Shown piece by piece: positions 26,254 through 35,456 of a stretch of 64,000 nucleotides of DNA. Positions within the stretch are counted from its first letter, which is position 1; the number at the start of each line of letters is the position of its first letter. The notes under the pieces were generated by a model that searched no databases, was not told the DNA's origin, and saw only the letters and a program-made list of their open reading frames with translations. Source of the stretch: Zobellia nedashkovskayae (lineage in GTDB: Bacteria; Bacteroidota; Bacteroidia; Flavobacteriales; Flavobacteriaceae); assembly GCF_015330125.1 (NCBI RefSeq), contig NZ_JADDXR010000002.1:1302001-1366000 (forward strand), given 5' to 3'. A program made the position numbers and the translations under genes.

Positions 26254-26291
26254 GCACAAAACAGTACAATTAACTTGTTTCTGTGTTGTGC
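26254..26291 (-). repeat. Imperfect inverted repeat between atpA and atpG
   Basis: Arms 26254-26264 and 26281-26291 pair at ten of eleven positions around a 16-nt interior that can form a further 4-bp stem. There is no U-tract, so it is not a terminator. It could stabilise or process the polycistronic mRNA. Confidence 0.4.
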
Positions 26292-26317
26292 CCCAAACCT
26301 GGTATGCAATACTTTTA

Positions 26318-27898
26318 TTAGCTTCTATATTTACCTGAAAGGTCTTTTGCCACAGCAGTTAAAACGTCTGTTACCCCATCTGTAAGTTTACCTGATTTTA
26401 AGGTATCCAATACATCTCTGTGCTTAGCGTTCAAGAACTCTAAATAATCTCTCTCAAATTCCTTAACCTTTTCAACAGGAACATCACGTAACAAGTTCTT
26501 AGAACCTGCATAGATAATCGCTACCTGATCTTCAACAGTGTAAGGGTCATTTTGAGCCTGCTTTAAAATCTCTACGTTACGACGTCCTTTTTCAATAACG
26601 TTTAACGTAGCAGCATCCAAATCAGAACCGAACTTAGCAAAAGCTTCCAATTCACGGAACTGTGCTTGATCCAGCTTCAAAGTACCTGCTACTTTTTTCA
26701 TGGATTTAATCTGAGCGTTACCACCCACACGAGATACAGAAATACCTACGTTAATAGCTGGTCTTACACCTTGGTTAAATAAATCTTGCTCCAAGAAAAT
26801 CTGTCCGTCTGTAATAGAAATTACATTTGTAGGAATATATGCAGAAACGTCACCTGCTTGCGTTTCAATAATAGGAAGTGCAGTTAAAGAACCACCACCT
26901 TTTACCATTGGCTTCAATACATCTGGCAAATCGTTCATGTTCTGTGCAATCTTATCATCGTTGATAACCTTTGCAGCACGTTCCAATAATCTAGAGTGCA
27001 AAAAGAAAACATCCCCCGGGTAAGCCTCACGTCCCGGTGGTCTTCTTAAAAGAAGAGATACCTCACGATAAGCTACAGCTTGTTTTGATAAATCATCATA
27101 GATAATCAAAGCTGGACGACCTGTATCACGGAAATACTCTCCGATAGATGCACCTGTAAAAGGAGCATAAACCTGCATTGCTGCAGGATCAGAAGCATTT
27201 GCAGCTACAATAGTCGTATATGCCATAGCACCTTTATCTTCTAAAGTCTGCGCAATTGCAGCTACGGTAGAAGCTTTTTGGCCAATAGCAACATATATAC
27301 AATATACTGGCTTACCAGCATCGTAAAATTCTTTTTGATTCAAAATGGTATCGATACAAACAGTAGTCTTACCAGTCTGACGATCACCAATTACAAGTTC
27401 CCTTTGCCCACGGCCAACAGGAATCATTGCATCAATTGCCTTAATACCAGATTGCATTGGCTCAGTTACCGGCTCTCTAAAGATAACACCAGGCGCTTTA
27501 CGCTCCAATGGCATCTCATAAGTTTCACCAGCAATAGGTCCTTTACCATCAATAGGGTTACCTAAAGTATCTACCACACGACCAACAATGCCTTCACCTA
27601 CTTTGACGGAAGCAATTCGTTCGGTACGTTTTACTGTAGAACCTTCTACGATAGTCTTGGAATGTCCTAAAAGAACCACACCAACGTTATCGTCTTCAAG
27701 GTTAAGAACGATACCTTCAAGGCCGCCATCGAATTCTACCAATTCTCCGTACTGGACATTAGATAGACCGTAGACTCTGGCGATACCATCACCAACCTGC
27801 AGTACTGTTCCCACCTCATCTAATGTAGCGGTGGCTTCAAATCCTGATAATTGTTTCTTTAAAATTGCTGATACCTCAGCGGCTTTTACTCCTGCCAT
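26318..27898 (-). CDS. atpA: ATP synthase F1 alpha subunit
   Basis: Alpha is the non-catalytic nucleotide-binding subunit of F1. The 526-residue protein has Walker A GDRQTGKT at 171-178, the [16 protein letters not shown]alker B region, and the signature [14 protein letters not shown] near residue 365-378. It is complete and of normal length. It is preceded by atpH (55 bp gap). Confidence 0.98.
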   Translation of the reverse strand: MAGVKAAEVSAILKKQLSGFEATATLDEVGTVLQVGDGIARVYGLSNVQYGELVEFDGGLEGIVLNLEDDNVGVVLLGHSKTIVEGSTVKRTERIASVKVGEGIVGRVVDTLGNPIDGKGPIAGETYEMPLERKAPGVIFREPVTEPMQSGIKAIDAMIPVGRGQRELVIGDRQTGKTTVCIDTILNQKEFYDAGKPVYCIYVAIGQKASTVAAIAQTLEDKGAMAYTTIVAANASDPAAMQVYAPFTGASIGEYFRDTGRPALIIYDDLSKQAVAYREVSLLLRRPPGREAYPGDVFFLHSRLLERAAKVINDDKIAQNMNDLPDVLKPMVKGGGSLTALPIIETQAGDVSAYIPTNVISITDGQIFLEQDLFNQGVRPAINVGISVSRVGGNAQIKSMKKVAGTLKLDQAQFRELEAFAKFGSDLDAATLNVIEKGRRNVEILKQAQNDPYTVEDQVAIIYAGSKNLLRDVPVEKVKEFERDYLEFLNAKHRDVLDTLKSGKLTDGVTDVLTAVAKDLSGKYRS

Positions 27899-27953
27899 TT
27901 TGATAGATATAAGACATCGAACTTAAGAAATATACCTTAAGCCCTAGTTATTA

Positions 27954-28493
27954 TTATAAACTACTTGTAAATTCTCTTTTAATAGTATTCAATTTATTTG
28001 AAATGCTGGAATCATATTGTAAATCACCAACACGTAAAATAAATCCGCCAATAATGCTTTCATCAATTTTGTTTTTGATGGTCACCGCATTACCGGTAAT
28101 CTGTGCTATTTGCTTAAGAACTTTTTTCTCAAGATCAGCACTTAAAGGTACCGCGGTAGTAACATAAGCTACACCCTCTCCTTTTAAATCTTCATTAAGA
28201 ATGATATATTTTAAAGCAACCTCGTTTAAAATAGATATTCTTTTGTTAGCAACAAGTGTTTTGATTAAACCTAAGGTAATCTGGTCGCTACCTTCAAACA
28301 CAGCAGCTAAAGCTTTCTTCTTGGTTTCCCCAGTTACTACAGGACTAGCCAACATTGCTCTCAACTCCTTACTATCGGCAATAGTTGCCACAATAGAACG
28401 CATGTCTTTTTCGACTGCACCCGTAGCCTTGTTTTGCACCGCTAGGTCCAAAACTGCTTTTGCGTAACGTATTGCTGCTCTAGAATCGCTCAT
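27954..28493 (-). CDS. atpH: ATP synthase F1 delta subunit
   Basis: Delta (OSCP) joins the peripheral stalk to the top of F1. The 179-residue sequence has the N-terminal helical domain (RAAIRYAKAVLDLAVQ) and the C-terminal conserved stretch IIGGFILRVGDLQYDSSISNKLNTIK. It lies between atpF and atpA in the usual order. Confidence 0.95.
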   Translation of the reverse strand: MSDSRAAIRYAKAVLDLAVQNKATGAVEKDMRSIVATIADSKELRAMLASPVVTGETKKKALAAVFEGSDQITLGLIKTLVANKRISILNEVALKYIILNEDLKGEGVAYVTTAVPLSADLEKKVLKQIAQITGNAVTIKNKIDESIIGGFILRVGDLQYDSSISNKLNTIKREFTSSL

Positions 28494-28559
28494 TTTTTAT
28501 CTTGTTTTATTGTCCTGCTATCCGAAACTAACCGGCATAACAAAAAGCAATATAGCTAC

Positions 28560-29060
28560 TTAATTCAATTTAACATCACCCAACATACTTTCAACCAACT
28601 TTAATTGTTGGTCTTTGTTGGATAGTTGCTCTTTTAAAACTTTCTCTGCAATCTCAACAGAAAGTTCGGCTACTTGATTTTTAATATCAGCAACAGCGGC
28701 TTTCTTTTCACTTTCTATAGCAGCTTGAGCTTGCTTCAACATTTTATCGCCTTCAACTTTAGCTTGCTCTTTAGAATCCGTGATCATCTTATCCTTGATT
28801 TCACGAGCTTCTTTTAACATAGCTTCACGCTCAGCACGAGCATCTTTTAACAATTTCTCGTTATCAGCTTGAAGGTTCTGCATTTCTGCACGGGCTTTCT
28901 CCGCTGCTTCCAATGCATCATGAATACCTGACTCACGTTCGTTTAATGAAGTCAATATTGGTTTCCATGCAAATTTCACCAATAGAAAAATCAAACCTAA
29001 TAACAATATCGTCTGAACTACGAAAAGGCCTGGTGAAAAATCGTTTAATAAAGTTTCCAT
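28560..29060 (-). CDS. atpF: ATP synthase F0 b subunit
   Basis: Subunit b forms the peripheral stalk. The 166-residue protein has a membrane helix at about 11-29 (FVVQTILLLGLIFLLVKFAW) followed by a long, highly charged helix rich in Ala, Lys and Glu (about 40-140) that forms the dimeric stalk. It is separated from atpE by 88 bp containing a terminator-like hairpin. Confidence 0.96.
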   Translation of the reverse strand: METLLNDFSPGLFVVQTILLLGLIFLLVKFAWKPILTSLNERESGIHDALEAAEKARAEMQNLQADNEKLLKDARAEREAMLKEAREIKDKMITDSKEQAKVEGDKMLKQAQAAIESEKKAAVADIKNQVAELSVEIAEKVLKEQLSNKDQQLKLVESMLGDVKLN

Positions 29061-29093
29061 ATATAATATTACTTTAAAATTCTAAACTTGATT

Positions 29094-29127
29094 AAAAACA
29101 TTTCCTGCAACCAACCGTTGCAGGAAA
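29094..29127 (-). terminator. Terminator-like attenuator hairpin between atpE and atpF
   Basis: Arms 29117-29127 and 29101-29111 form a perfect 11-bp stem around a 5-nt loop, followed on the minus strand by TGTTTTTAAT. It lies 21 bp after the atpE stop and 40 bp before the atpF start. Partial termination or 3'-end protection here would yield extra atpE mRNA, which suits the high copy number of the c subunit. Confidence 0.65.
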
Positions 29128-29148
29128 ATGCCTTTAGGTTTTAAGTTC

Positions 29149-29358
<210 letters not shown>

Positions 29359-29378
29359 TTAAATTAAAAAACTCTCTT

Positions 29379-30557
29379 TTAGATAAAATCCCCTCTAACG
29401 TCTTCCGCGTCTGGAACTTCATGTCCTTTTGCATCTTGCTCATGATCATGGTCGTGCTCTGCAACGGCCATACCAATAAACAATGCTGATAGCATAGTGA
29501 AGATATAAGCCTGTAAAAAGGCAACCAATACTTCAATAAGCGTAATAAAAAATGATAATACCAATGATAGGCCTGTTGCACCAACTACACCCAAGCTTTT
29601 CTTAAGTGTAAACATGATGGCAATTAAACTCATTACCACAATGTGGCCTGCAGATATGTTAGCGAACAACCGCACCAATAATGAAAATGGCTTGATTACA
29701 AATGCACCCGCCAATTCAATAATAGCCAAAATAGGTCTAATCAAAAAAGGCACACCCGGCATCCACAACATGTGCATCCAGTAATCTTTGTTTCCACTAA
29801 ATGTATAAATAACCAAAGTGAAAATTGCCAAAGCTGCGGTTACAGCTAATTGGCCTGTTACATTAAACCCAAATGGAGTTAATCCTAGAAGGTTCAAAAT
29901 CCATATAAAGAAAAACACAGTTAATAAGTATCCCGTAAATTGACGGTATTTTTTCTCACCAATATTTGGCTTAGCAATTTCATCCCTTACATAGATTACT
30001 AAAGGCTCTAATACTCTACCAAAACCAGTAGGTATTTTTTTACTAGCATATTGTTTAGCTAATGAAGAAAAAGCCCAAAGCATAAGAAGACCTACAAGCA
30101 ATACTCCAAAAACACTTTTGGTAATTGAAAAGTCTAAAACTTTAGCTGCATTTTCTGCATGGTGATGATCATCAAATTGAACTTCGGAAGCACCTGCATT
30201 CAATTCGTATATTTTACTGTGAAGCTTTACGAACTTTGATCCGCCTTTTTCTACGATAACCTTTCCTGCATCATCATGATGAAATTCAGAAGACATAAAA
30301 GTTGCCAACCCATTGCTTGACCAGAGTATAACCGGCAATGGAAAACCTACGTGCTTGCGTTCGCCATTGTCTCCGGTATAAGAAAACAAATGAAAATCAT
30401 GAGCATCTTTAATGTGGTGCTGAATATACGCGTCCACCTCATCTTTTGTGTCAACTGCCCCTTGATCGCCTCCCTCAGAGATCGCAAAACCTTGAAGAGA
30501 AATGCAAAGTGTACAAAGTAATACTAGTGTTCTGATCATTTTTGAAACTTCCTTCAT
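29379..30557 (-). CDS. atpB: ATP synthase F0 a subunit with long N-terminal extension
   Basis: Subunit a holds the proton half-channels next to the c-ring. The C-terminal half (about 150-375) is the standard membrane domain, with the essential arginine in PFSLLVRLFANISAGH and the later helix FLQAYIFTMLSALFIG. The N-terminal about 140 residues are an extension: a signal-peptide-like segment (start at M1 or M7, ending near GFAIS) and a periplasmic His/Asp-rich part (DDHHHAENA). Such extensions are usual in Bacteroidetes. The C-terminal tail is also His/Asp-rich (AEHDHDHEQDAKGHEV). A near-consensus promoter lies at 30596-30625. Confidence 0.96.
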   Translation of the reverse strand: MKEVSKMIRTLVLLCTLCISLQGFAISEGGDQGAVDTKDEVDAYIQHHIKDAHDFHLFSYTGDNGERKHVGFPLPVILWSSNGLATFMSSEFHHDDAGKVIVEKGGSKFVKLHSKIYELNAGASEVQFDDHHHAENAAKVLDFSITKSVFGVLLVGLLMLWAFSSLAKQYASKKIPTGFGRVLEPLVIYVRDEIAKPNIGEKKYRQFTGYLLTVFFFIWILNLLGLTPFGFNVTGQLAVTAALAIFTLVIYTFSGNKDYWMHMLWMPGVPFLIRPILAIIELAGAFVIKPFSLLVRLFANISAGHIVVMSLIAIMFTLKKSLGVVGATGLSLVLSFFITLIEVLVAFLQAYIFTMLSALFIGMAVAEHDHDHEQDAKGHEVPDAEDVRGDFI

Positions 30558-30595
30558 TATTTTTTATCAAAAAATTATGCTCCTGAAATTTTGCG

Positions 30596-30625
30596 CAAAA
30601 ATAGGTAATCTTGCTGTAATACAAA
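30596..30625 (-). promoter_or_regulatory. Near-consensus promoter upstream of atpB
   Basis: On the minus strand TTTG (30622-30625), an 18-bp spacer and TATTTTTG (30596-30603) match the Bacteroidetes housekeeping consensus. Transcription would start near 30589, leaving about 30 nt before atpB. It lies in the 95-bp gap between the DUF6168 gene and atpB, so the structural atp genes can be expressed apart from sprE-bactofilin-atpZ. Confidence 0.7.
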
Positions 30626-30652
30626 GCATTTTTATTCTATAAAATTTTGAAA

Positions 30653-31039
30653 CTATCTACGTTCTAAAATTTTTGAAACAAAAAATACTTCCAAGCCTAA
30701 AAAAACAAACACAGGAATAAGAAGTGAAGCCCTGTAAAATCTCGGTAAATACTGGTCTCCCATAAGTTGCGGATAACACATGGCTGTATAAGCTGCAATT
30801 TTAAAAACTAAAGTCCCCATATAAATGAAACCCAATTGAGCAAAAAACTTTTCGTTTTTTGAGAACAGTTTAAAAGTAACAATTACCGATAAAGAGAAAA
30901 TGAAATGAAAAATATAAGCTTCTTGAAGTAGTCTATTGAAGCTTAAATTATCATCTGGCAGGAGAAATTGATGAAGAAAAAAAGAAGTCGTGCCCACCAA
31001 AATGAACACGACTATATATTGTACTATTTGTTTGATCAA
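30653..31039 (-). CDS. DUF6168-family membrane protein in the AtpI position
   Basis: The 128-residue protein has four hydrophobic segments (about 6-24, 38-58, 68-86 and 102-122). It sits 2 bp after atpZ and just before atpB, the place taken by AtpI in other bacteria. I recognise the DUF6168 family of flavobacteria. By position it could help c-ring assembly or magnesium supply like AtpI, but sequence similarity to AtpI is not evident to me. Confidence 0.8.
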   Translation of the reverse strand: MIKQIVQYIVVFILVGTTSFFLHQFLLPDDNLSFNRLLQEAYIFHFIFSLSVIVTFKLFSKNEKFFAQLGFIYMGTLVFKIAAYTAMCYPQLMGDQYLPRFYRASLLIPVFVFLGLEVFFVSKILERR

Positions 31040-31041
31040 TG

Positions 31042-31266
31042 CTATTTATTTAAGGTCATCACTTTTTTGATAACGATATACATTGACAAAAATACGGCAA
31101 GTAAAGTAATTGTATCCTCTAAAAATGTTTTTTCAAATTTTACATCTAACCAAGCCCCCAAAAGATTGCCCAAATAGATAGTAGCACCCATTTGCAAAGC
31201 AATACCTGAAAAACTAGCCGCAGTGCGTACTAAATTAGAATTATCACGAGGCTTTTGCTTGCTCAT
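31042..31266 (-). CDS. atpZ: AtpZ/AtpI-family F0F1-ATPase assembly protein
   Basis: The 74-residue protein has two membrane helices (about 16-35 and 48-68) and the AtpZ-type pattern SGIALQMGATIYLGNLLGAWLD, with the glycine-rich first helix and FLEDTITLLAVFLSMY in the second. Small AtpI/AtpZ proteins assist c-ring assembly and may carry divalent cations. Its start overlaps the end of the bactofilin gene by 23 bp. Confidence 0.85.
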   Translation of the reverse strand: MSKQKPRDNSNLVRTAASFSGIALQMGATIYLGNLLGAWLDVKFEKTFLEDTITLLAVFLSMYIVIKKVMTLNK

Positions 31267-31690
31267 TACTTCTATTAGAACTGCTTAATGAGGATTTGAA
31301 GCTGTTTGGAGCACTGTTCAGTGAACCGCCCTTTCCTTTCATGGTACATGAGGCATTGAATGTAGCACCTGGCTCTACTGCCAGTTTAGTTACAGAAACC
31401 GTACCTTCTATTACAGCCGAAGATTTAAGGGAAAGTAGGTCTGATACTAGTAGCTCTCCATTGAAGCTACCTTCAATATCTGCATTTACACATTCTACTT
31501 TGCCATGTATATAGCCGTCTTTACCAATAACTACTTTACCAGTAGTCTTTACGTTACCGTCTAATTTTCCGTCGATTCTAAAATCAGCTTCAGACTCGAT
31601 ATCGCCTTTAATTTTTGTGTGCTTAGAAATCCTGTTAGGTTGTGCGCCAATTTCGTTCATAGTTCGTGGTTTTTTGTTGTCAGAAAACAT
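31244..31690 (-). CDS. Bactofilin (polymer-forming cytoskeletal protein)
   Basis: The 148-residue protein has a bactofilin core (about 20-115) built of short right-handed beta-helix repeats: TKIKGDIESEADFRIDGKLDGNV, VIGKDGYIHGKVECVNADIEGSF, then SAVIEGTVSVTKLAVEPGATF. Bactofilins polymerise without nucleotide and place cell-wall or motility proteins. The tails are short and polar. The gene starts 3 bp after the sprE stop and overlaps atpZ, so it links a gliding gene and the ATP synthase cluster in one transcript. Confidence 0.93.
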   Translation of the reverse strand: MFSDNKKPRTMNEIGAQPNRISKHTKIKGDIESEADFRIDGKLDGNVKTTGKVVIGKDGYIHGKVECVNADIEGSFNGELLVSDLLSLKSSAVIEGTVSVTKLAVEPGATFNASCTMKGKGGSLNSAPNSFKSSLSSSNRSNEQAKAS

Positions 31691-31693
31691 TGT

Positions 31694-34249
31694 TTAAGGT
31701 TTTGGGGTTAAAATTTGATTTTTATAAGATTGTAAGTTTTTATGTACCTGAATAATTTTATAATTGGTAGATAAAATAACAAAATTCTCATTCTCAATGC
31801 GGTAATCCTTGTTAAACTTTATAAGCTCTGCAAAGCCAAGTGCATAGTCCTTAGACTTAAAGCCATGTACTACCACAAATTGGTCTTCTAAGGTATAGAT
31901 ATCTTTTGAAACTATATTCTTATATCTTAAGTCTACAATAGCATCTTCTAATGCTTTCTTTACCCTTTTAGCAATTTCATCATTGCTTCTTCTAAAGGGA
32001 AAAACAACTTTCCAATTGCCAGTACCTGATGAACCAAGTTCCGTAGAAAATTCTTTGACCGCTAGTTTAGGAAGTTGCTCGGCAACCATTTGCTCTGCCT
32101 TCTTACCTTCCGGATTGTTGGGGTAGGTTAATGCAACGTAATTCAAAGCTTCCTCAAAAGGTATAAAGCCATTTAGTCTTCCAATGGCATTTGCCTTCAA
32201 CATTTCAAATTTAGGCACAATAGGATCGCCTGTGTATTTTTCTATATTCTCTTCGGCACCTGTAATAGTCTCTAAAAATTCTTGCTGCTTGTACTTACGA
32301 TATAGGGTAGCGTAACGTGCATCTGGACTATCGGCATCATCTTCAAGAACGGCTCTAGGATTCAATATGATTTCCGCATAACGGGAATCAGCATGATTCG
32401 AAAGAATATTGTCTTTCATGGAGGCTAAAAGCGGACTGCCCTCTTCTTCGTAAATCTTGTACAGGTTGTATTTAGATGGAAGAATCAAACGTTCTTCTGG
32501 ATCGGAATCCAAAACATGTTCCAATTTACCTGCTGCCAAGAGGTTCTCTTTAAACTTCTCTTTATAGATTAATCCTAATTGGTAATTGGCAAAATTTCTC
32601 TCGTCCTTCAAACTATCTATAACGGCTACATCCGTAGGAACTCGATTTAGATAATAATCAACAGAAAACTTTTCTTCTTCACCAACTTCACTTGGAATAG
32701 TGTCGTTTGTAGCAAGGGCATCATCTGTATTCTCCTGTGGCAAGGCTCTTTTTTTATTGCTCCATCTCCAATCATCCTCCAACTGTCTTTTACCCCACCT
32801 TTGGACAAAATCATTCTTACCATAGCCTAAACTCGTAAGGTTATAAAAATAGAATTTACCTTTATTCTCTTTACCACCCTTGCTTTTTGCAAATTCTGCA
32901 AAACCAGAAGTGATTCTTCTTTCTTCTTTCTTTGCTGCAGCTTCTTTTGCTGCTTTTAAATCGGCTATATACTCCTCAAAATAAACTGTGCGTTCCGCTA
33001 ACGGAAGATTGTACAGGGTAATAACACTATCTGTTTGATGGGCGATATCTTCATATTTAACGACATCTTCAAGGTTATCTAGTTTCTTCTTGGTAGACCT
33101 GAACTTCTTCGTATTCTCTTCTAGGTTTGGCAGAACACTATCATAATAAGCTCCCGAAAGTTTGTACTCGTTACGATCAAAATTATAGACCGCCAAATTC
33201 TCATAATTAAGTGCATTTAACTTAGGTTCGTTCTGTGTAGCTCGAAGAGATTTGTTGAAATATACCAAAGCCATACTGTCATTCTCTTGCTCCAAATGAT
33301 ATTCTGCAACTTGGCGATAAATTTTATCTAGAAATGGGCGGTTCTCACGATTCTCTTCTAACTCCGTAAGGAACTCCAACATTTCTTCACTGTTCTCAGA
33401 ATTAATTTTAGTATTCCGGATTTTCTGAATTTCCGCATTAATCATATATACTCTGGGTGACCTCCTGTTTAGATCAATTACCTTAGTAAAAGCATAGTTG
33501 GCACTATCCTTTTGATTCATTTGGTTATACAACTGCCCAATAATGTATAGATAGCGTCCTTTTTCTGCATTTTTCTTGGTGTAATGAGATGCCACTTTAA
33601 GATGTTGTACTGCAGTATCAATCACCTTTTCGTTAATGTAAGCTTGCGCTATCATAGCACGGGCATCTGCATATTCTTGGTCTGTTAGGCGTTCAAATTT
33701 TAAAAGCCTTTTCAGATTCTTAATAGCCAACTCATCATTTTCTAATCTAATATTCACTTTCTCTCGCCAAATGTGAGCTTCGTTCAGCTTGTCACTATAA
33801 TCGTATTTTTTTATGATATAATTAAAAGCTTCCAGAGCAGGCATATAACGCTGATCAAAATAACGAGCCTTACCCAAAAGCAAAAAGGCTTCGTCCGTCT
33901 GTGGATTACGCTCTTCATCTTTTATTTCCATACTATGCTTTTGTATGGCCTTTGTAGCTTTTTCTTCGGCAATAATAAAGTTGGGGTTGTTATCTTCTGA
34001 ATCTAACTTTATATCTTCCGTAACTTCCAAACGCTCTATGGGAAGAACTTCCCAATAGTCATCTTTATAATTTAAATTAAGTTCTTCGCGACCCTCTTCA
34101 AAAGCTATATTACCATTATACAAGGTGTTGTACTTGGTATTGAGCGCATGCCAATTACGATTGACAAATGCGTCTTTTTTGGTTGAACATGCGTTTAAAA
34201 CGATGCCCCCAAGAATTGAAAATAAGATAAGTTTATAGTGCGACTTCAA
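31694..34249 (-). CDS. sprE: SprE-like TPR lipoprotein (gliding motility / type IX secretion)
   Basis: The 851-residue protein has a lipoprotein signal with LNAC lipobox (C21). The opening KDAFVNRNWHALNTKYNTLYNGNIAFEEG and the TPR series that follows (about 100-420; DEAFLLLGKARYFDQRYMPALEAFNYII and others) match SprE/PorW lipoproteins. A middle Ala/Lys/Glu-rich segment (about 425-470) leads to KGKFYFYNLTSLGYGKNDFVQRWGKR and a C-terminal helical part. SprE is needed for type IX secretion and gliding in Flavobacterium johnsoniae, and PorW for secretion in Porphyromonas gingivalis. It is the first gene of the sprE-bactofilin-atp cluster. Identification is from family pattern; I cannot run an alignment. 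Confidence 0.8.
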   Translation of the reverse strand: MKSHYKLILFSILGGIVLNACSTKKDAFVNRNWHALNTKYNTLYNGNIAFEEGREELNLNYKDDYWEVLPIERLEVTEDIKLDSEDNNPNFIIAEEKATKAIQKHSMEIKDEERNPQTDEAFLLLGKARYFDQRYMPALEAFNYIIKKYDYSDKLNEAHIWREKVNIRLENDELAIKNLKRLLKFERLTDQEYADARAMIAQAYINEKVIDTAVQHLKVASHYTKKNAEKGRYLYIIGQLYNQMNQKDSANYAFTKVIDLNRRSPRVYMINAEIQKIRNTKINSENSEEMLEFLTELEENRENRPFLDKIYRQVAEYHLEQENDSMALVYFNKSLRATQNEPKLNALNYENLAVYNFDRNEYKLSGAYYDSVLPNLEENTKKFRSTKKKLDNLEDVVKYEDIAHQTDSVITLYNLPLAERTVYFEEYIADLKAAKEAAAKKEERRITSGFAEFAKSKGGKENKGKFYFYNLTSLGYGKNDFVQRWGKRQLEDDWRWSNKKRALPQENTDDALATNDTIPSEVGEEEKFSVDYYLNRVPTDVAVIDSLKDERNFANYQLGLIYKEKFKENLLAAGKLEHVLDSDPEERLILPSKYNLYKIYEEEGSPLLASMKDNILSNHADSRYAEIILNPRAVLEDDADSPDARYATLYRKYKQQEFLETITGAEENIEKYTGDPIVPKFEMLKANAIGRLNGFIPFEEALNYVALTYPNNPEGKKAEQMVAEQLPKLAVKEFSTELGSSGTGNWKVVFPFRRSNDEIAKRVKKALEDAIVDLRYKNIVSKDIYTLEDQFVVVHGFKSKDYALGFAELIKFNKDYRIENENFVILSTNYKIIQVHKNLQSYKNQILTPKP

Positions 34250-34675
34250 AATTGTATATCTACGTACTTTACATTAACTAAAAAAGAACGGTATTATTAT
34301 GCAGTTGGTCGATAAAAAGTTTAAGGTTCGGGGTTTACAAACGTAACCGAAAGTATGATTATTAAGACAATTTTGTTTTTATTTTATGCCAACTCTTAGA
34401 CAAACCTCATACTCCTGTTACCTCCTAATGGGGAATAGAATTTTTATTTATACCAACTTTCCTTTATCACAAAGTACGTGAAGTTTACATAAAGTAGAAA
34501 TAGAAGATTTCAATTTTCACCGACTAACCGGTTTGTGTTTGCCCCGTTCACCGATTAACAAAGGGTTTTATTACCCATAAATAGATGATAATGGCAGGTT
34601 ATCGATAAAAATTCTAAGCGTGGTAAAAGTTGAAGAAAGAAATATAGACCAGGTAGTCGGTTTTAATAAAATGGA
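34250..34675. other. Noncoding region upstream of sprE with operator-like repeats
   Basis: No credible coding sequence lies in these 426 bp. Two related repeats stand out: TTCACCGACTAAC at 34516-34528, within ACCGACTAACCGGT (34519-34532), and TTCACCGATTAACA at 34547-34560, 31 bp apart. A third copy of the 14-mer type lies at 34648-34661 in the reverse direction. No clear TAnnTTTG promoter for sprE was found. Confidence 0.5.
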
Positions 34676-35413
34676 TTACTGCACCGATACATCTTCCTGA
34701 GACTCTTCTTTTCCGCTGAAAAACAGTTCTAATTCTTTTAAAGTAGCTTCTGAAGTTTCAATGTCTTTCACAACTTCACCCTTGTTCAATACTACAATAC
34801 GTTCACAAACCTCGGTTACATGAATTAAATCGTGACTGGAGACCAATACCGTGACTCCCTGTTTGGATGCCAAATCTTTAATAATGCTCTTTAACCGTAT
34901 TTGAGTTGTAGGGTCTAAATTGGCAAAAGGCTCATCTAAAATAACTACTTCTGGGTTGCCGATAAATGAAGCTACAATACCTGCTTTCTTTTGGTTCCCT
35001 TTAGAAAGGTCACGCAAGTATTTTTTCTGATTCAATATCTCGCCATGAAAGAAATCCTCAAAATTTGCGAGTAATGCATCTACATCGGCCTTATTTTGGT
35101 TACGCAACTCTCCAATAAAATAGAAGTACTCCTCTGGTGTCAAATAACCAATCAGGAAAGTTTCATCAATAAAAGAAGAGGTATTTGTCTTCCAGGCTTC
35201 ACTTTGATCTACTTGCACTTCGTTATTATTAATATGTCCCGTGGTAGGCTGAATCAAATCTAATAGAAGACTAAAAAAAGTAGTTTTACCTGCTCCGTTG
35301 TTTCCAACAAGACCAAAACTTTGTCCTTTTGATATTTCTAACTGCTCTATGTTCAAAACAGTTTTGCCAACGTATTTTTTAGTAAGGTTTTGTACTGTTA
35401 TCATAATTTTCAA
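34676..35413 (-). CDS. ABC transporter ATP-binding protein (DUF5687 partner)
   Basis: The 245-residue ATPase has Walker A GNNGAGKTT (about 37-45), a Walker B segment VVILDEPFANLDP and an H-loop SSHD. The signature motif is LSKGNQKK, a departure from LSGGQ that is common in export-type ATPases of the CcmA/YadG group. It lies 43 bp after the DUF5687 membrane gene and is cotranscribed. The start could be the ATG at 35404 (MITVQNLTKKY). Substrate is unknown; export is likelier than import since no binding protein is nearby. Confidence 0.9.
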   Translation of the reverse strand: MKIMITVQNLTKKYVGKTVLNIEQLEISKGQSFGLVGNNGAGKTTFFSLLLDLIQPTTGHINNNEVQVDQSEAWKTNTSSFIDETFLIGYLTPEEYFYFIGELRNQNKADVDALLANFEDFFHGEILNQKKYLRDLSKGNQKKAGIVASFIGNPEVVILDEPFANLDPTTQIRLKSIIKDLASKQGVTVLVSSHDLIHVTEVCERIVVLNKGEVVKDIETSEATLKELELFFSGKEESQEDVSVQ

Positions 35414-35456
35414 TAAAGTTCGCGTTTCAATTTATAACTCTAAAACAAAGACATTG

